The notes under the pieces: generated by a model
Databases searched by the model: none
The model's input: only the letters and a program-made list of their open reading frames with translations
Told to the model about the DNA's origin: nothing
Position numbers and translations under genes: made by a program
Shown here: positions 9,224-18,300 of the stretch, piece after piece
Numbering within the stretch: position 1 is the stretch's first letter
Layout of the letters: each line of letters starts with the position of its first letter
DNA from: CAIWHR01 sp963726775
Lineage (GTDB): Bacteria; Pseudomonadota; Gammaproteobacteria; Burkholderiales; Casimicrobiaceae
Length of the DNA: 64,000 bases
NCBI GenBank assembly: GCA_963726775.1
Contig: CAVSDL010000001.1
Span: 186,001-250,000, forward strand
Direction of reading: 5' to 3'

Positions 9224-9570
9224 GCGGCGGAGAGGGGCCCCGCGCAGCGGGGATCGGAGCCGGGCGAACACGGCACGCGGCCGACGCGCGACGGGTCCTC
9301 GGTGCGAGCCTTCAAAGAGGCCGCCCGTGTGAGTGGCGGAGAGGGGCCCCGCGCAGCGGGGATCGGAGCCGGGCGAACACGGCACGCGGTCGACGCGCGA
9401 CCCGCGCACGGCTCGACGGTCCGAAGAGGCCGTCCGTGTGAGCGGCGGAGAGGGGCCCCGCGCAGCGGGGATCGGAGCCGGGCGAGCACGGCACGCGGCC
9501 GACGCTCGACCCGCGCATGGCTCGACGGTTCGAAGAGGCCGTCCGTGCGGGCGAACGCGGCACGACAGGC
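9220..9570. repeat. 109-bp tandem repeat, three full copies plus a remnant
   Basis: Units start at 9220, 9329 and 9438, each GTGAG(C/T)GGCGGAGAGGGGCC..., exactly 109 bases apart. The first 70 bases of each unit are nearly identical and the last 40 diverge. After 9546 a shortened copy (GGGCGAACGCGGCACGACAGG) follows. Each unit holds a perfect stem CCCCGC-GCA-GCGGGG. Because 109 is not a multiple of three, every unit is read in a different frame, so the open frames across the array are artefacts. The array starts within the thyA stop codon. It resembles a dispersed REP-like non-coding repeat, but genome-wide copies cannot be checked here. Confidence 0.9.
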
Positions 9571-9603
9571 AAAAAAAAGCCCGCCGGGAGGAAGGTAGCG
9601 GGC
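9571..9603 (-). terminator. Rho-independent terminator for the minus-strand 83-residue gene
   Basis: On the minus strand GCCCGC (9598-9603) and GCGGGC (9579-9584) form a stem, immediately followed by eight T residues (A-run 9571-9578 on the plus strand). It lies about 105 bases after the stop of the gene at 9709-9960. Confidence 0.75.
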
Positions 9604-9708
9604 AAGGGGGATCATATGCTCCGGACATCGCACGATCCGGAGTCCTGCCGGAGTCGGCAACCGCGCCGTCTCCGCCGGGCATTCAGGTCAAGGCAGAATC
9701 CGTTCGGG

Positions 9709-9960
9709 TCAGTACACGCTGCGCGCGGCGCAGATACGATCCGCCAGTGCGTCCAGAGCTTCCTGCTGCGATGGTGAAAGGGACTCGTCCACGCCCCACT
9801 CGGCGACGACATCGTCGACCGCGGCTGATTGGCTGGCGAGCCAGTGATGCGCGAATTCGGGCGAGAATGTGTCCATGATGGTTTGGCCGGCAGCGTTGCT
9901 TCCTGGTACTGACGAAGCAAACGCCATGCCAGCAGTTCGCGAAACGTGACGAACCGTCAT
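9709..9960 (-). CDS. Hypothetical 83-residue protein
   Basis: Acidic, mostly helical protein with an EFAHHWLASQSAAVDDVVAEWG segment split around a conserved-looking helix, then LSPSQQEALDALADRIC. No signal peptide or membrane helix; no family recognised. Support for it being a gene: a strong terminator 105 bases downstream, an AT-rich upstream region with promoter-like elements, and an ATG overlapping the stop of a short upstream frame as ATGA. A start at the internal ATG giving MDTFSPEF is possible but has no clear ribosome site. Confidence 0.5.
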   Translation of the reverse strand: MTVRHVSRTAGMAFASSVPGSNAAGQTIMDTFSPEFAHHWLASQSAAVDDVVAEWGVDESLSPSQQEALDALADRICAARSVY

Positions 9961-10076
9961 GCTGTCATTCGTGTCCCCTGTGAAGGTCGGCTTGGAGGCA
10001 CGCAGTTTGCAGTTCCGAATGAATTGCGCGCGACGGGGCTTTGTCGCATTCCGCCGACAGGTTGTGTGTCATTCAT
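9957..10076 (-). CDS. Possible 39-residue leader ORF coupled to the 83-residue gene
   Basis: Reads MNDTQPVGGMRQSPVARN to the stop TGA, which overlaps the ATG of the next gene (ATGA). The CAGGGGACACGA sequence that could serve as a ribosome site for the downstream gene lies inside it. Codon use is not clearly coding. It may be a leader peptide or chance. Confidence 0.25.
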   Translation of the reverse strand: MNDTQPVGGMRQSPVARNSFGTANCVPPSRPSQGTRMTA

Positions 10077-10091
10077 GTTATATGATTGATT

Positions 10092-10150
10092 ACTATACGA
10101 ATAAAGTGTCTCCATTTGGCGACAACAGCCACTGAAAATGTAGCATTTTC
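10092..10150 (-). promoter_or_regulatory. AT-rich promoter region with a 7-bp palindrome
   Basis: On the minus strand TATAGT (10092-10097) is a plausible -10 for the small-gene transcript; a -35 is not obvious. Just upstream, GAAAATG-TAG-CATTTTC (10134-10150) is a perfect inverted repeat, suggesting an operator. The about 100-base stretch is markedly AT-richer than its surroundings. Confidence 0.35.
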
Positions 10151-10185
10151 GGCCAAAATAATGACAATGGAATGACGACGGCGCG

Positions 10186-10215
10186 GGCGCCCGTCGTCCT
10201 GGGAGCCCGGGCGCC
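10186..10215 (-). terminator. Hairpin downstream of glrR
   Basis: GGCGCCCG (10186-10193) pairs perfectly with CGGGCGCC (10208-10215), 33 bases past the glrR stop. No T-run follows directly, so it is a strong hairpin but not a classic intrinsic terminator. Confidence 0.45.
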
Positions 10216-10247
10216 ACGCGCGCCGGCGGCTCCACGGCACCCGACAT

Positions 10248-11606
10248 TCAGGACGGCTTGCCTTCCTTGAACATCGCCGGCTCGAGCCGGTGGCGCTGGA
10301 GCAGCTTGTAGAACTCGGTCCGGTTGCGCTTCGCCAGCAGCGCCGCCTGGGTCACATTGCCGCCGGTGATCTTCAACAGACGCACGAGATAGTCGCGCTC
10401 GAATTGCTTGCGCGCTTCCTCGAACGGTACCAGGGCACTCGCGTCTTCGCGCAACGATCCCTGGACGAGCGACGCCGGGATCATGCTGGTCGTCGCCAGC
10501 GCCACCGCCTGCTCGAGAAGATTCAGCAGCTGGCGCACGTTGCCGGGCCACGGCGCCGCGATGAGCAGCGCCATGGCATCCGGCGCGAGCGTCGGCACGG
10601 GCCGCTTGTACCGCTCCGCCAACTTGCGCAGGAAGTGGGTCGCGAGCAACGGGATGTCTTCGCGGCGGTCGGCAAGCGCGGGCAGTTTCAGTGATACCAC
10701 GTTCAGACGATAGTAGAGGTCCTCGCGGAACTGCCCGGAGGCCTTCTGCGCATCGAGATCCCGGTGAGTCGCCGAAATTACGCGCACGTCCACCGGTATC
10801 GACTGCGTCGCGCCGACGGGACGCACCTCGCCCTCCTGCAGCACCCGCAGAAGTTTCACCTGCAGCGCGAGCGGCATGTCGCCGATCTCGTCCAGGAAGA
10901 TCGTCCCCCCGTCCGCCGCCTGGAACAGGCCCTTGTGCGCCTGGATAGCGCCGCTGAACGCGCCGCGTGCGTGGCCGAACAGCTCGGATTCGAGCAGCGG
11001 CTCCGGGATCGCGCCGCAATTCACGGCCACGAACGGCTTGTCGCCGCGCGGGCTGGCGCGATGGATGGCCCGGGCGAGGAGCTCCTTGCCGGTGCCCGAA
11101 TCACCGTTGACCAGCAAGCTGGCGTCGGAGTCTGCGACCAGCCGCGCCTGCCGGAGCAGATCTTCCATCTGCGGGCTGCGCGTGATGATCCCGGCGCGCC
11201 ATTCGCCGGAACCGTCCTGGCCTGCCGCCGGCGCGTCTCCGGACAATCTGAGGGCCGACGCAACCTTCTGCAGCAACTCCTGGCTGTCGAATGGCTTGGT
11301 CAGGAACCCGAACACGCCACGCTCCGTGGCGGAAATGGCATCGGGAATCGTTCCATGCGCCGTGAGGATGACCACCGGCAACGCGGGATGCTGACGGTGA
11401 ATCGCGTCGAAAAGCTGCAGCCCGTCGATGCCGGGCATCCGCAGGTCGGTGATCACGGCGCCCGGGCGCGCGACCGCCAATGCCGCGAGCGCCGCTTCGC
11501 CGCTGTCCGCGGTGCGCACGCGGTACCCGGCCGACGTTAGGCGCAGGCTGATGAGCTTGAGCAGGTCGGGATCGTCGTCGACCAGAAGAATGTCACCGGA
11601 TTGCAT
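10248..11606 (-). CDS. glrR: GlrR-type sigma-54-dependent response regulator
   Basis: 452 residues in three domains. The receiver (1-120) has the DDD pocket and phosphorylatable Asp in VITDLRMPG. The AAA+ sigma-54 activator domain (about 145-370) has Walker A GDSGTGKE, Walker B GGTIFLDEIGD and the R-finger region. The C-terminal Fis-type helix-turn-helix (GNVTQAALLAKRNRTEFYK) is near-identical to that of enterobacterial GlrR (QseF). The sigma-54 contact loop reads GAFSGA rather than the usual GAFTGA. In enterobacteria GlrR activates the GlmY small RNA and envelope-stress genes; the target here is unknown. It is the last gene of the operon after the kinase and lipoprotein. Confidence 0.92.
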   Translation of the reverse strand: MQSGDILLVDDDPDLLKLISLRLTSAGYRVRTADSGEAALAALAVARPGAVITDLRMPGIDGLQLFDAIHRQHPALPVVILTAHGTIPDAISATERGVFGFLTKPFDSQELLQKVASALRLSGDAPAAGQDGSGEWRAGIITRSPQMEDLLRQARLVADSDASLLVNGDSGTGKELLARAIHRASPRGDKPFVAVNCGAIPEPLLESELFGHARGAFSGAIQAHKGLFQAADGGTIFLDEIGDMPLALQVKLLRVLQEGEVRPVGATQSIPVDVRVISATHRDLDAQKASGQFREDLYYRLNVVSLKLPALADRREDIPLLATHFLRKLAERYKRPVPTLAPDAMALLIAAPWPGNVRQLLNLLEQAVALATTSMIPASLVQGSLREDASALVPFEEARKQFERDYLVRLLKITGGNVTQAALLAKRNRTEFYKLLQRHRLEPAMFKEGKPS

Positions 11607-11629
11607 GTCGTCGCCTCGGGAGCCGGAGA

Positions 11630-12325
11630 TCAGCGGCCGCTGCCCCCGCCGCCACCACCACCGCCTCCGCCGCCCCCGCCGCCCCCGAAACGGTCGCGCA
11701 GCAGCTGCCGATCGACGGCCCGCAGGGCTTCGAGCTTCTGGAGCGCTGCATCGGCCTTCTGCTGCTCGTCGCGCACGGCGCGCAAACGCTCGGTCACCTG
11801 CATCTGCAATACCGCGGCGAGCGGTTTGATCGCCGGCGATCCGGGGACGTTCTTGGCGACGTTGTCGAGCAGCTGCAAAGCGCGCTGATCATCCTGGGGC
11901 GACGTCTTCGCGAGCGTGTACAGCACGGCGAGCCGGACACGGTTGGCGTCGGTTCGTTGCCGCGTAAGGGCCTGCGTCGCCGTGTTGAGCTCGCGCCGAA
12001 GTTCGTCGCCAGGAAGCGCCCCGTAACGCTGCAGGTCGGCGAGCAGCGCGACCATCTGCTGCTCTTCGGTCGGCAATTCGGGCGCCATACTGGGGGCCGG
12101 GGCCGGCGGGGGCGGGCGTTCCGCTGGCGGCTCGGTCACTGGCGCCAGCCGCTCGGGCGGCGGGGCGGGTGATTCGACCGGCTCGATGGGCGGATACTCG
12201 ACCATCGGTGCCGAAGGCGGCTGAACGACCGCGGGTTCCGCGTCGACATCGGGTACCGCGGTCGGCGGCGCGGCGCAGCCGGCTAACCAGATTGCAGCTG
12301 CGAGCGCGGGAAGCCAACGCCGCAT
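11630..12325 (-). CDS. QseG-like lipoprotein of the Glr system, with poly-glycine C-terminus
   Basis: About 231 residues. MRRWLPALAAAIWLAGC is a lipoprotein signal with lipobox LAGC. A Pro/Ala/Glu-rich linker follows, then a helical domain ending in KLEALRAVDRQLLRDR. That end resembles the C-terminal helix of enterobacterial QseG (YfhG), which sits between glrK and glrR just as here. The protein finishes with about 15 consecutive glycines and SGR. I chose ATG at 12325; a GTG at 12331, overlapping the glrK stop as GTGA, is also possible. QseG is an outer-membrane lipoprotein that modulates the kinase; the same role is inferred. Confidence 0.78.
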   Translation of the reverse strand: MRRWLPALAAAIWLAGCAAPPTAVPDVDAEPAVVQPPSAPMVEYPPIEPVESPAPPPERLAPVTEPPAERPPPPAPAPSMAPELPTEEQQMVALLADLQRYGALPGDELRRELNTATQALTRQRTDANRVRLAVLYTLAKTSPQDDQRALQLLDNVAKNVPGSPAIKPLAAVLQMQVTERLRAVRDEQQKADAALQKLEALRAVDRQLLRDRFGGGGGGGGGGGGGGGSGR

Positions 12326-12327
12326 GC

Positions 12328-13848
12328 TCACTCGCCCCCCACGATCGTGATCGGCGTCGCCGCAGGCGCGATGCGCACGGCCGCGCCTTCGCCGCTGCGC
12401 GCGTGCGGAAGGGTAAGCCGGAAATTCGCGCCGCGCCTGCCATCGGTACGGTTCAGGACCTCCACGCGTCCGGCGTGCGCGAGAGCGTAGTCGCGCGCGA
12501 TGGCGAGCCCCAGCCCCGAGCCCTTCACCCGACCTTCGGCAGGCGGCTTGCCCTGATAGAACGATTCGAAAATCCGCTCCCGGTCCGCCGGGTCGACGCC
12601 GTGGCCCTGATCGATCACGTCGAGCACCGCGAACCCGTCGACTTCGGCGAGATTGAGCGTGATCACTCCCGATCGCGGCGAATACTTGATCGCGTTCGAC
12701 ACCAGATTGTCGACGATGGTGCGAATCTTCTCCGCGTCGCCGACAACCATCGCGGGACTCAATTTCGCCTCGAAGGTAATCACCCGTGCAAGTGCCGCAA
12801 GCTTGTGCTCCTTCACGACCCGCCGGATCACATCCGCAAGCATTACGGCACCCAGCGTCTGCGGCTCCATCGCGCGTGTCTGGTGGTACGTGAGCAGGTC
12901 TTCGATCAATTTCTGAAGCTGCAGCGTGTTCTCGCGGACGATCCGCACGATCTCGCGCTGCTGGGGCGCGAGCGTGCCGCCCACATTGTCGCGCAGCAGT
13001 TCGGCGCCCTCTCGCACCGCCGTGAGCGGCGTCTTCAATTCATGGGACACGTGCCGCAGGAAGCGGTTCTGCTGCTCCTCGAGATCGTGCAGCCGCGAGC
13101 GCAGCCATTCGAGACGCTGGCCCAGGTAGCGCATATCCTGCGGTCCGTTGACTTCGATCGAGTGCGTGAAGTCAGCGGTGCCCATCCGCCGAATCGCCTG
13201 GTCGAGCTGGCGGATCGGGCGTGCGATCAGCACCGCGAACAGGACGGCCAGCGCAACCGCGATTCCCACGGTCGCAAGCGCGAGGTAGAGCCATTTCTGC
13301 CTGCCCTCCGAAGCGATGTCCTCCAACCGGACGATGGCGCGTTCGGTCAATTCGTTCGTTGCTCCGAGCATCGACTGGGCACCGTCGGTAAGCTTGGCGT
13401 AGCCGACCGCCAGCCGTTCCTGTGTATCGGGCGGCCGCTGCGGCGCCACCAGAAGCTTGTGCAGCCGGCTTTCGGAATCGGCGAGAGCATCGAGCCCCAC
13501 CAGCTGGTCCGGGGCCAGCGGCAGAAGCGCGAGTTGGCGCGCCGTGCCTCGAAAAACCTGCCGGACACGGCCGTAGTCATCGAGCAGTGCGCCGTCTTCG
13601 AGAATCAGGTATTGCCGGACCACGCGTTCGAGCGTCACCGCCTGTTCGAACAGCTGGCGGCTGGCGCGCCCTGCCTGTGCTGCCTGCTGAACGGCTTCCT
13701 GTCCCTGGACCTGAAGGCGGTCGAGCGAAAGGATGAGCTCGGCAAGCGCATAGACCAGCGGGAGGCTGACGAGCAGAAAGCCCAGCAGGATGAATTTGAG
13801 AAACGAACGAGGGTAATACACGGAAACGGCCGCTATAATTTGCGGCAA
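12328..13848 (-). CDS. glrK: GlrK-type sensor histidine kinase
   Basis: 506 residues. A first membrane helix at about 16-38 (LKFILLGFLLVSLPLVYALAE) is followed by a helical periplasmic sensor of about 150 residues. A second helix near 185-210 leads into a HAMP linker (IRQLDQAIRRMGTADFTHSIEV). The catalytic core has the H-box FLRHVSHELKTPLTAVREG, N-box VDNLVSNAIKYSPRSG, G1 VIDQGHGVD, F-box IFESFYQG and G2 VKGSGLGLAIARD. The whole arrangement matches GlrK/QseE. The apparent start is TTG at 13848, next to folA on the other strand; a GTG at 13821 is an alternative. Confidence 0.9.
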   Translation of the reverse strand: MPQIIAAVSVYYPRSFLKFILLGFLLVSLPLVYALAELILSLDRLQVQGQEAVQQAAQAGRASRQLFEQAVTLERVVRQYLILEDGALLDDYGRVRQVFRGTARQLALLPLAPDQLVGLDALADSESRLHKLLVAPQRPPDTQERLAVGYAKLTDGAQSMLGATNELTERAIVRLEDIASEGRQKWLYLALATVGIAVALAVLFAVLIARPIRQLDQAIRRMGTADFTHSIEVNGPQDMRYLGQRLEWLRSRLHDLEEQQNRFLRHVSHELKTPLTAVREGAELLRDNVGGTLAPQQREIVRIVRENTLQLQKLIEDLLTYHQTRAMEPQTLGAVMLADVIRRVVKEHKLAALARVITFEAKLSPAMVVGDAEKIRTIVDNLVSNAIKYSPRSGVITLNLAEVDGFAVLDVIDQGHGVDPADRERIFESFYQGKPPAEGRVKGSGLGLAIARDYALAHAGRVEVLNRTDGRRGANFRLTLPHARSGEGAAVRIAPAATPITIVGGE

Positions 13849-13882
13849 TTATGACACCGCTGTGCGGGCGGCGAATGGGCGA

Positions 13883-14431
13883 ATGCAAACGGCGCACGAA
13901 GGACCCGGGACAAATGCGGCGCCAATCGACGGTGGCGGGCCGGCGCTGGCCATAATCGCGGCCGTCGCCGCCAACGCGGTGATCGGCGTCGGCAATCGCC
14001 TGCCGTGGCTCCTGTCCGACGACCTCAAGCATTTCCGCTCGCTGACGACCGGCCATGCCGTGATCATGGGGCGCCGGACGTGGGAATCCATCGGCCGACC
14101 CTTGCCCTCGCGGCAGAACATCGTCGTCACCCGTCAGCCGGGCTACCGCGCGCCCGGCGCGGCGGTCGCCGCGTCGCTCGAAGGCGCGCTCGCCCTGGTC
14201 CGATTTCCGGAACCGGCCTTCTGCATCGGCGGGGGCGCCCTCTACCGGGATGCGCTTCCGCGCGCGATGACGCTCCACCTTACCGAGATCCGGCGATCCT
14301 TCGCCGGCGATGCGAGCTTTCCGTCCTTCGACCGCAGCGCCTGGCGCGAAACGGCCCGCGAATCGCGCGTACAGGACGGCGCCGACGGATTCGAATATGC
14401 CTTCGTGACCTACGAACGTTCGATGTCGTAA
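13883..14431 (+). CDS. folA: Dihydrofolate reductase
   Basis: 182 residues from the ATG at 13883 (a GTG at 13862 would add 7). The family starts at LAIIAAVAANAVIGVGNRLPW; the roughly 20 residues before it are an unusual extension or the real start is uncertain. Motifs seen: the substrate-site W and D (LPWLLSDDLKHF), the NADPH-binding MGRRTWESIGRPLP, CIGGGALYRDAL, and the C-terminal YAFVTYER. Reduces dihydrofolate to tetrahydrofolate and thus works with thyA. A perfect TATAAT at 13834-13839 on the plus strand may be its -10, though no good -35 is visible. It diverges from glrK with only about 35 bases between starts. Confidence 0.93.
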   Translation: MQTAHEGPGTNAAPIDGGGPALAIIAAVAANAVIGVGNRLPWLLSDDLKHFRSLTTGHAVIMGRRTWESIGRPLPSRQNIVVTRQPGYRAPGAAVAASLEGALALVRFPEPAFCIGGGALYRDALPRAMTLHLTEIRRSFAGDASFPSFDRSAWRETARESRVQDGADGFEYAFVTYERSMS

Positions 14432-14667
14432 ACCTCGCCGGGGCCGCGATCCCGCACAGCCGGTAGGGCCCGCCGCGCCCATGAGTGCCGCCAGGCCCGG
14501 CTCCCCACGGGCCGTCTCGGCATGATGTCGGTATTGCGCTGCAACGCGCGCCGGATTACGCTGCGCGCCGTCGCTGGCGATCGCGCGGCCGTCGCGGCGG
14601 TTGCCGCCATTGGGCGATCTCGATCGCCCGCGACGTTCCTGCCAACCCAAACATTCACGGAGTCTCC

Positions 14668-15240
14668 ATGTCCGAAGGCCATTTCCATGTCCACGGTCCG
14701 CACGACCACGAAGTCGAACACGCGGCGCATTCGGGGGATCCGTTCGCCGGTCGCGTCGCGGTGATGACGGCGATCTTCGCGACGATCGGCGCGCTGTTCG
14801 GCTACATGGCCGGCGCCACGCAGAACGACGCGCTACTCTTCAAGAACGAGGCCGCGATACGGAAGACCGAAGCTTCCGACCAGTGGAACTTCTATCAGGC
14901 GAAGAGCAACAAGCAGAATCTCGCCGAGCTGGGCGCGACGATCACGACGGGGGAGCAGCAGACGAAATACATGAAGGAGCTCGAACGCTACAAGGCGGAA
15001 AAGGAACCCATCATGGTCGAAGCGAAGAAGCAGGAGGCTGCCAGCACGGCGGCCGAGGCGAGAAGCGAGGCCGCCATGCACGTCCACCACCGCTGGGCGC
15101 AGGCGATGACTTTGATCCAGATCGCCATCGCGCTGGCGGCGATCACGATACTCACGCGTCAGAAGGCGATGGGGCTGGGTGCGCTCGCCGTCGCCAGCGT
15201 CTCCATCGCGCTCGGCGTCCTGGCGGCCGCACATATCTGA
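14668..15240 (+). CDS. DUF4337 family membrane protein
   Basis: 190 residues from the ATG at 14668, with ACGGAG 6-7 bases upstream. The N-terminus is His-rich (HFHVHGPHDHEVEHAAH). A membrane helix follows at about 30-50, then a coiled-coil region of about 80 charged residues (AELGATITTGEQQTKYMKEL), then two closely spaced membrane helices at the C-terminus. This is the layout of DUF4337, whose function is unknown. The His cluster could bind metal but this is not shown. It is isolated, 236 bases after folA, and converges with the NAD-GDH gene. Confidence 0.82.
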   Translation: MSEGHFHVHGPHDHEVEHAAHSGDPFAGRVAVMTAIFATIGALFGYMAGATQNDALLFKNEAAIRKTEASDQWNFYQAKSNKQNLAELGATITTGEQQTKYMKELERYKAEKEPIMVEAKKQEAASTAAEARSEAAMHVHHRWAQAMTLIQIAIALAAITILTRQKAMGLGALAVASVSIALGVLAAAHI

Positions 15241-15351
15241 CGCCGTCGTCCCGGAAGGAACAGGACGCGACGGGGACACCCCGGAGCCGGCTTCCGGACC
15301 ACGATCCCGTTGGCGATGCGGCGCGGGGCGAGCGGATCCGGGTTTCGGCCG

Positions 15352-18300
15352 CTACGCGAGATTGCGGAGTTCGCGCAGAGCAACCGCCAGCATGTCCGTG
15401 TCGGCGGAGTTCACCGTGCGCAGTTCGGCGAGCAGCTGCTGCGTCCGTTCGATCGCGCGGCGATTGCGGTCCTGCCAGGCGGCAATCAGCGCGGTCGACG
15501 CGGGAAGATCCCCGCCGCCCATCAATACCTCGCCCGCGATCGTCCGCTGCAATGCCGACAGGTCGTCGTGCATGGCGCCCCGTGCCAGCATCTGCCAATG
15601 CTGGTCGCCCGGCAGCGCCGAAATCCGTTCCCGCAGCCACGGCAAACCAAGCCGCGCGGAAAGCTCGAAGTAGATTTCGGCGACCAGTTCGACCGGACGC
15701 TTGGTGGCGCCCGCGACCTCCACGATATCGAGCGTCGAATGGAGCGTGTCGAGCGTCGCGACACGCGCCGCCAATTCCTCGGGAACGCCCTTCGCGACGT
15801 AATCGGAAACCGCGGCCGCGATGCGCGCACGATCGCCTGCATCGAGCAGATCGGGGAGGCGCGTCGAGAGCGCTTCGACCCGCTGCGTGAAGTGGGCGAT
15901 CGTCGCCGCCATGCTCTCGGGCAACCGTCGCGAGCGCAGAAACCACGTGGTGCCGCGTTCCAGTTGCCGGCTCGTGTCGATCAGCATCGTCGACTGGACC
16001 TCGTCGGCAACCGAGTTGTCGAGCGCCTCGATAGCGTGCCACAGCGGTACGAAGCCGAATATTTCCCGGGAAAGGAGATACGCGCGGACGATCTCGTGCG
16101 GCCGTGCGCCGGTAGCCTCGGACAACCGGTGGGCAAACGTGCTCCCGACGCGATTGACCATACTGTTGGTGACGTGGGTGGCGATGATCTCGCGTTTCAG
16201 CGCATGCCGCGGCATGTACGCGGAGTACTTGTCCCGCAACGCGCGCGGAAAATAGCGAACAAGCGCCGTGACCACCCATGGATCGTCGGGCAGCGTCGAC
16301 GCCAGCAGTTCGTCGTAGAGCCAGATCTTGCTGTAGGCGAGAAGCACCGCGCGCTCCGGACTCGTGAGCCCGCGGCCCGCCGCGCGGCGCTCGCCCAGCT
16401 CCTCGTCGGCAGGCAGAAATTCGAGCGCACGGTTGAGGCGCCCCGTCTTCTCGAGGAACTGCATGAAACGGCCCTGCGCGTCGACGAGCTGCGGCGCAAT
16501 GCGGCCGGTGACGGAGAGCACCTGTGTCTGGAAGTAGTTGTCGCGCAGCACGAGCGCGGCGACGTCGTCGGTCATCGACGCAAGTGTCGCATTGCGCTGC
16601 TTCTCGGTGAGCTCTCCCTCGGCAATCGCCATGCCGAGCAGGATCTTGATGTTCACTTCGTGATCGGACGTGTCGACGCCGGCCGAGTTGTCGATCGCGT
16701 CGGTGCTGATGCGGCCGCCGGCCTGCGCATACTCGATCCTGCCAAGCTGCGTGCACCCGAGGTTTCCGCCCTCCACGAACACCTTGCATCGGAGTTCGTT
16801 CCCGTTGACGCGCAGCGCGTCGTTCGCGCGGTCGCCGACTTGCGCGTGCGTTTCGGTCGTCGCCTTGACGTAGGTGCCGATGCCGCCGTTGTAGATCAGG
16901 TCGACAGGCGCCTTCAGAATCGCGTTGACGAGCTCGGTCGGCGTAAGCGTGTCGGCGGCAATCGCGAGTGCCGCTTTCACTTCGGGAGCGATCGCGATCG
17001 ATTTTGCGCTGCGCGGATGGACGCCCCCGCCAGCGGAGATCAGCTTCGGGTCGTAGTCGGCCCAAGACGAGCGCGGCAACCGGAAGAGCCGCTCGCGCTC
17101 GCCGAAGCTCGATTCGGGATTGGGAGCGGGGTCGACGAAGATGTGCCGGTGGTCGAATGCCGCGACGAGCTTCACGTGGTGCGACAACAGGAGACCGTTG
17201 CCGAATACGTCGCCCGACATGTCGCCGATTCCCGCAACGGCGAAGTCGGTGGCCTGCGTGTCGACGCCCATCTCGCGGAAGTGCCGCTTGACCGACTCCC
17301 AGGCGCCGCGAGCCGTGATGCCCATCGCCTTGTGGTCGTAACCCACCGAGCCGCCGGACGCGAACGCATCGCCCAGCCAGAATCCGTATTCCTTGCTGAC
17401 GCCGTTTGCGCAATCCGAGAACGTCGCCGTTCCCTTGTCGGCAGCAACGACGAGGTACGGGTCGTCCGGGTCGTGACGCTTCACCTGCGGCGGGGGGACG
17501 ATCGTATCGCCGACGCGATTGTCGGTCAGGTCGAGAAGCCCTCGCAGATAGTCCTGATAGCAGGCGATCCCCTCCTTCATGAACGCCTCGCGGTCGGAGG
17601 GCGCCGGCGCGCGTTTCAGCACGAATCCGCCCTTCGACCCGACCGGAACGATCACGATGTTCTTCACCATCTGCGCCTTGACGAGGCCCAGCACCTCGGT
17701 GCGGAAATCCTCGGGCCGGTCGGACCAGCGCAGGCCGCCGCGCGCGACCTTGCCGCCTCGCAGGTGCACACCCTCGAACCGCGTCGCATAAACGAAGATC
17801 TCGAACATCGGCTTCGGCTCGGGCAGCCCCGGGACCTTGGCCGGATCGAACTTGAACGACAGGAATCTCCTCCGGCGTCCCTCCCCGTCGTGGCGCCAGA
17901 AGTTGGTCCGCGTCGTCGCCAGGATCAGCATCAGGTACTGGCGCAGCACACGATCTTCCGACAGATTGTCGACGCCATCGAGTGCATGGTCGATCTGCTG
18001 GATCTTTGCGATCGCCTGCGCCTGCCCCGTGTCCGGCAGCGCGGGATCGAAGCGGAGCTTGAACAGCTCGACCAGCATCCGCGCGACGTCGGCGTGCGCG
18101 GCGAGCGTCGCCTCGACGAACGCCTGGGTCAGCGGGAACGCGATCTGGCGGAGGTACTTCGCGTAGGCACGCAGCACGACGATGTCGGCGGCGGGCAACC
18201 GCGCCGCGATGACGAGCCGGTTGAAATCGTCGTTCTCGACTTCGCCGCGGAAGATGCGCGCGAACGCGTCCTCGAACACCGCATGCAGCGCGTCGATCTC

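Noticed and set aside
9220..9682. Several open frames on both strands through the 109-bp repeats
   Set aside because: Frame shifts at each repeat because the period is not a multiple of three; the translations are repeats of the same DNA in different frames.
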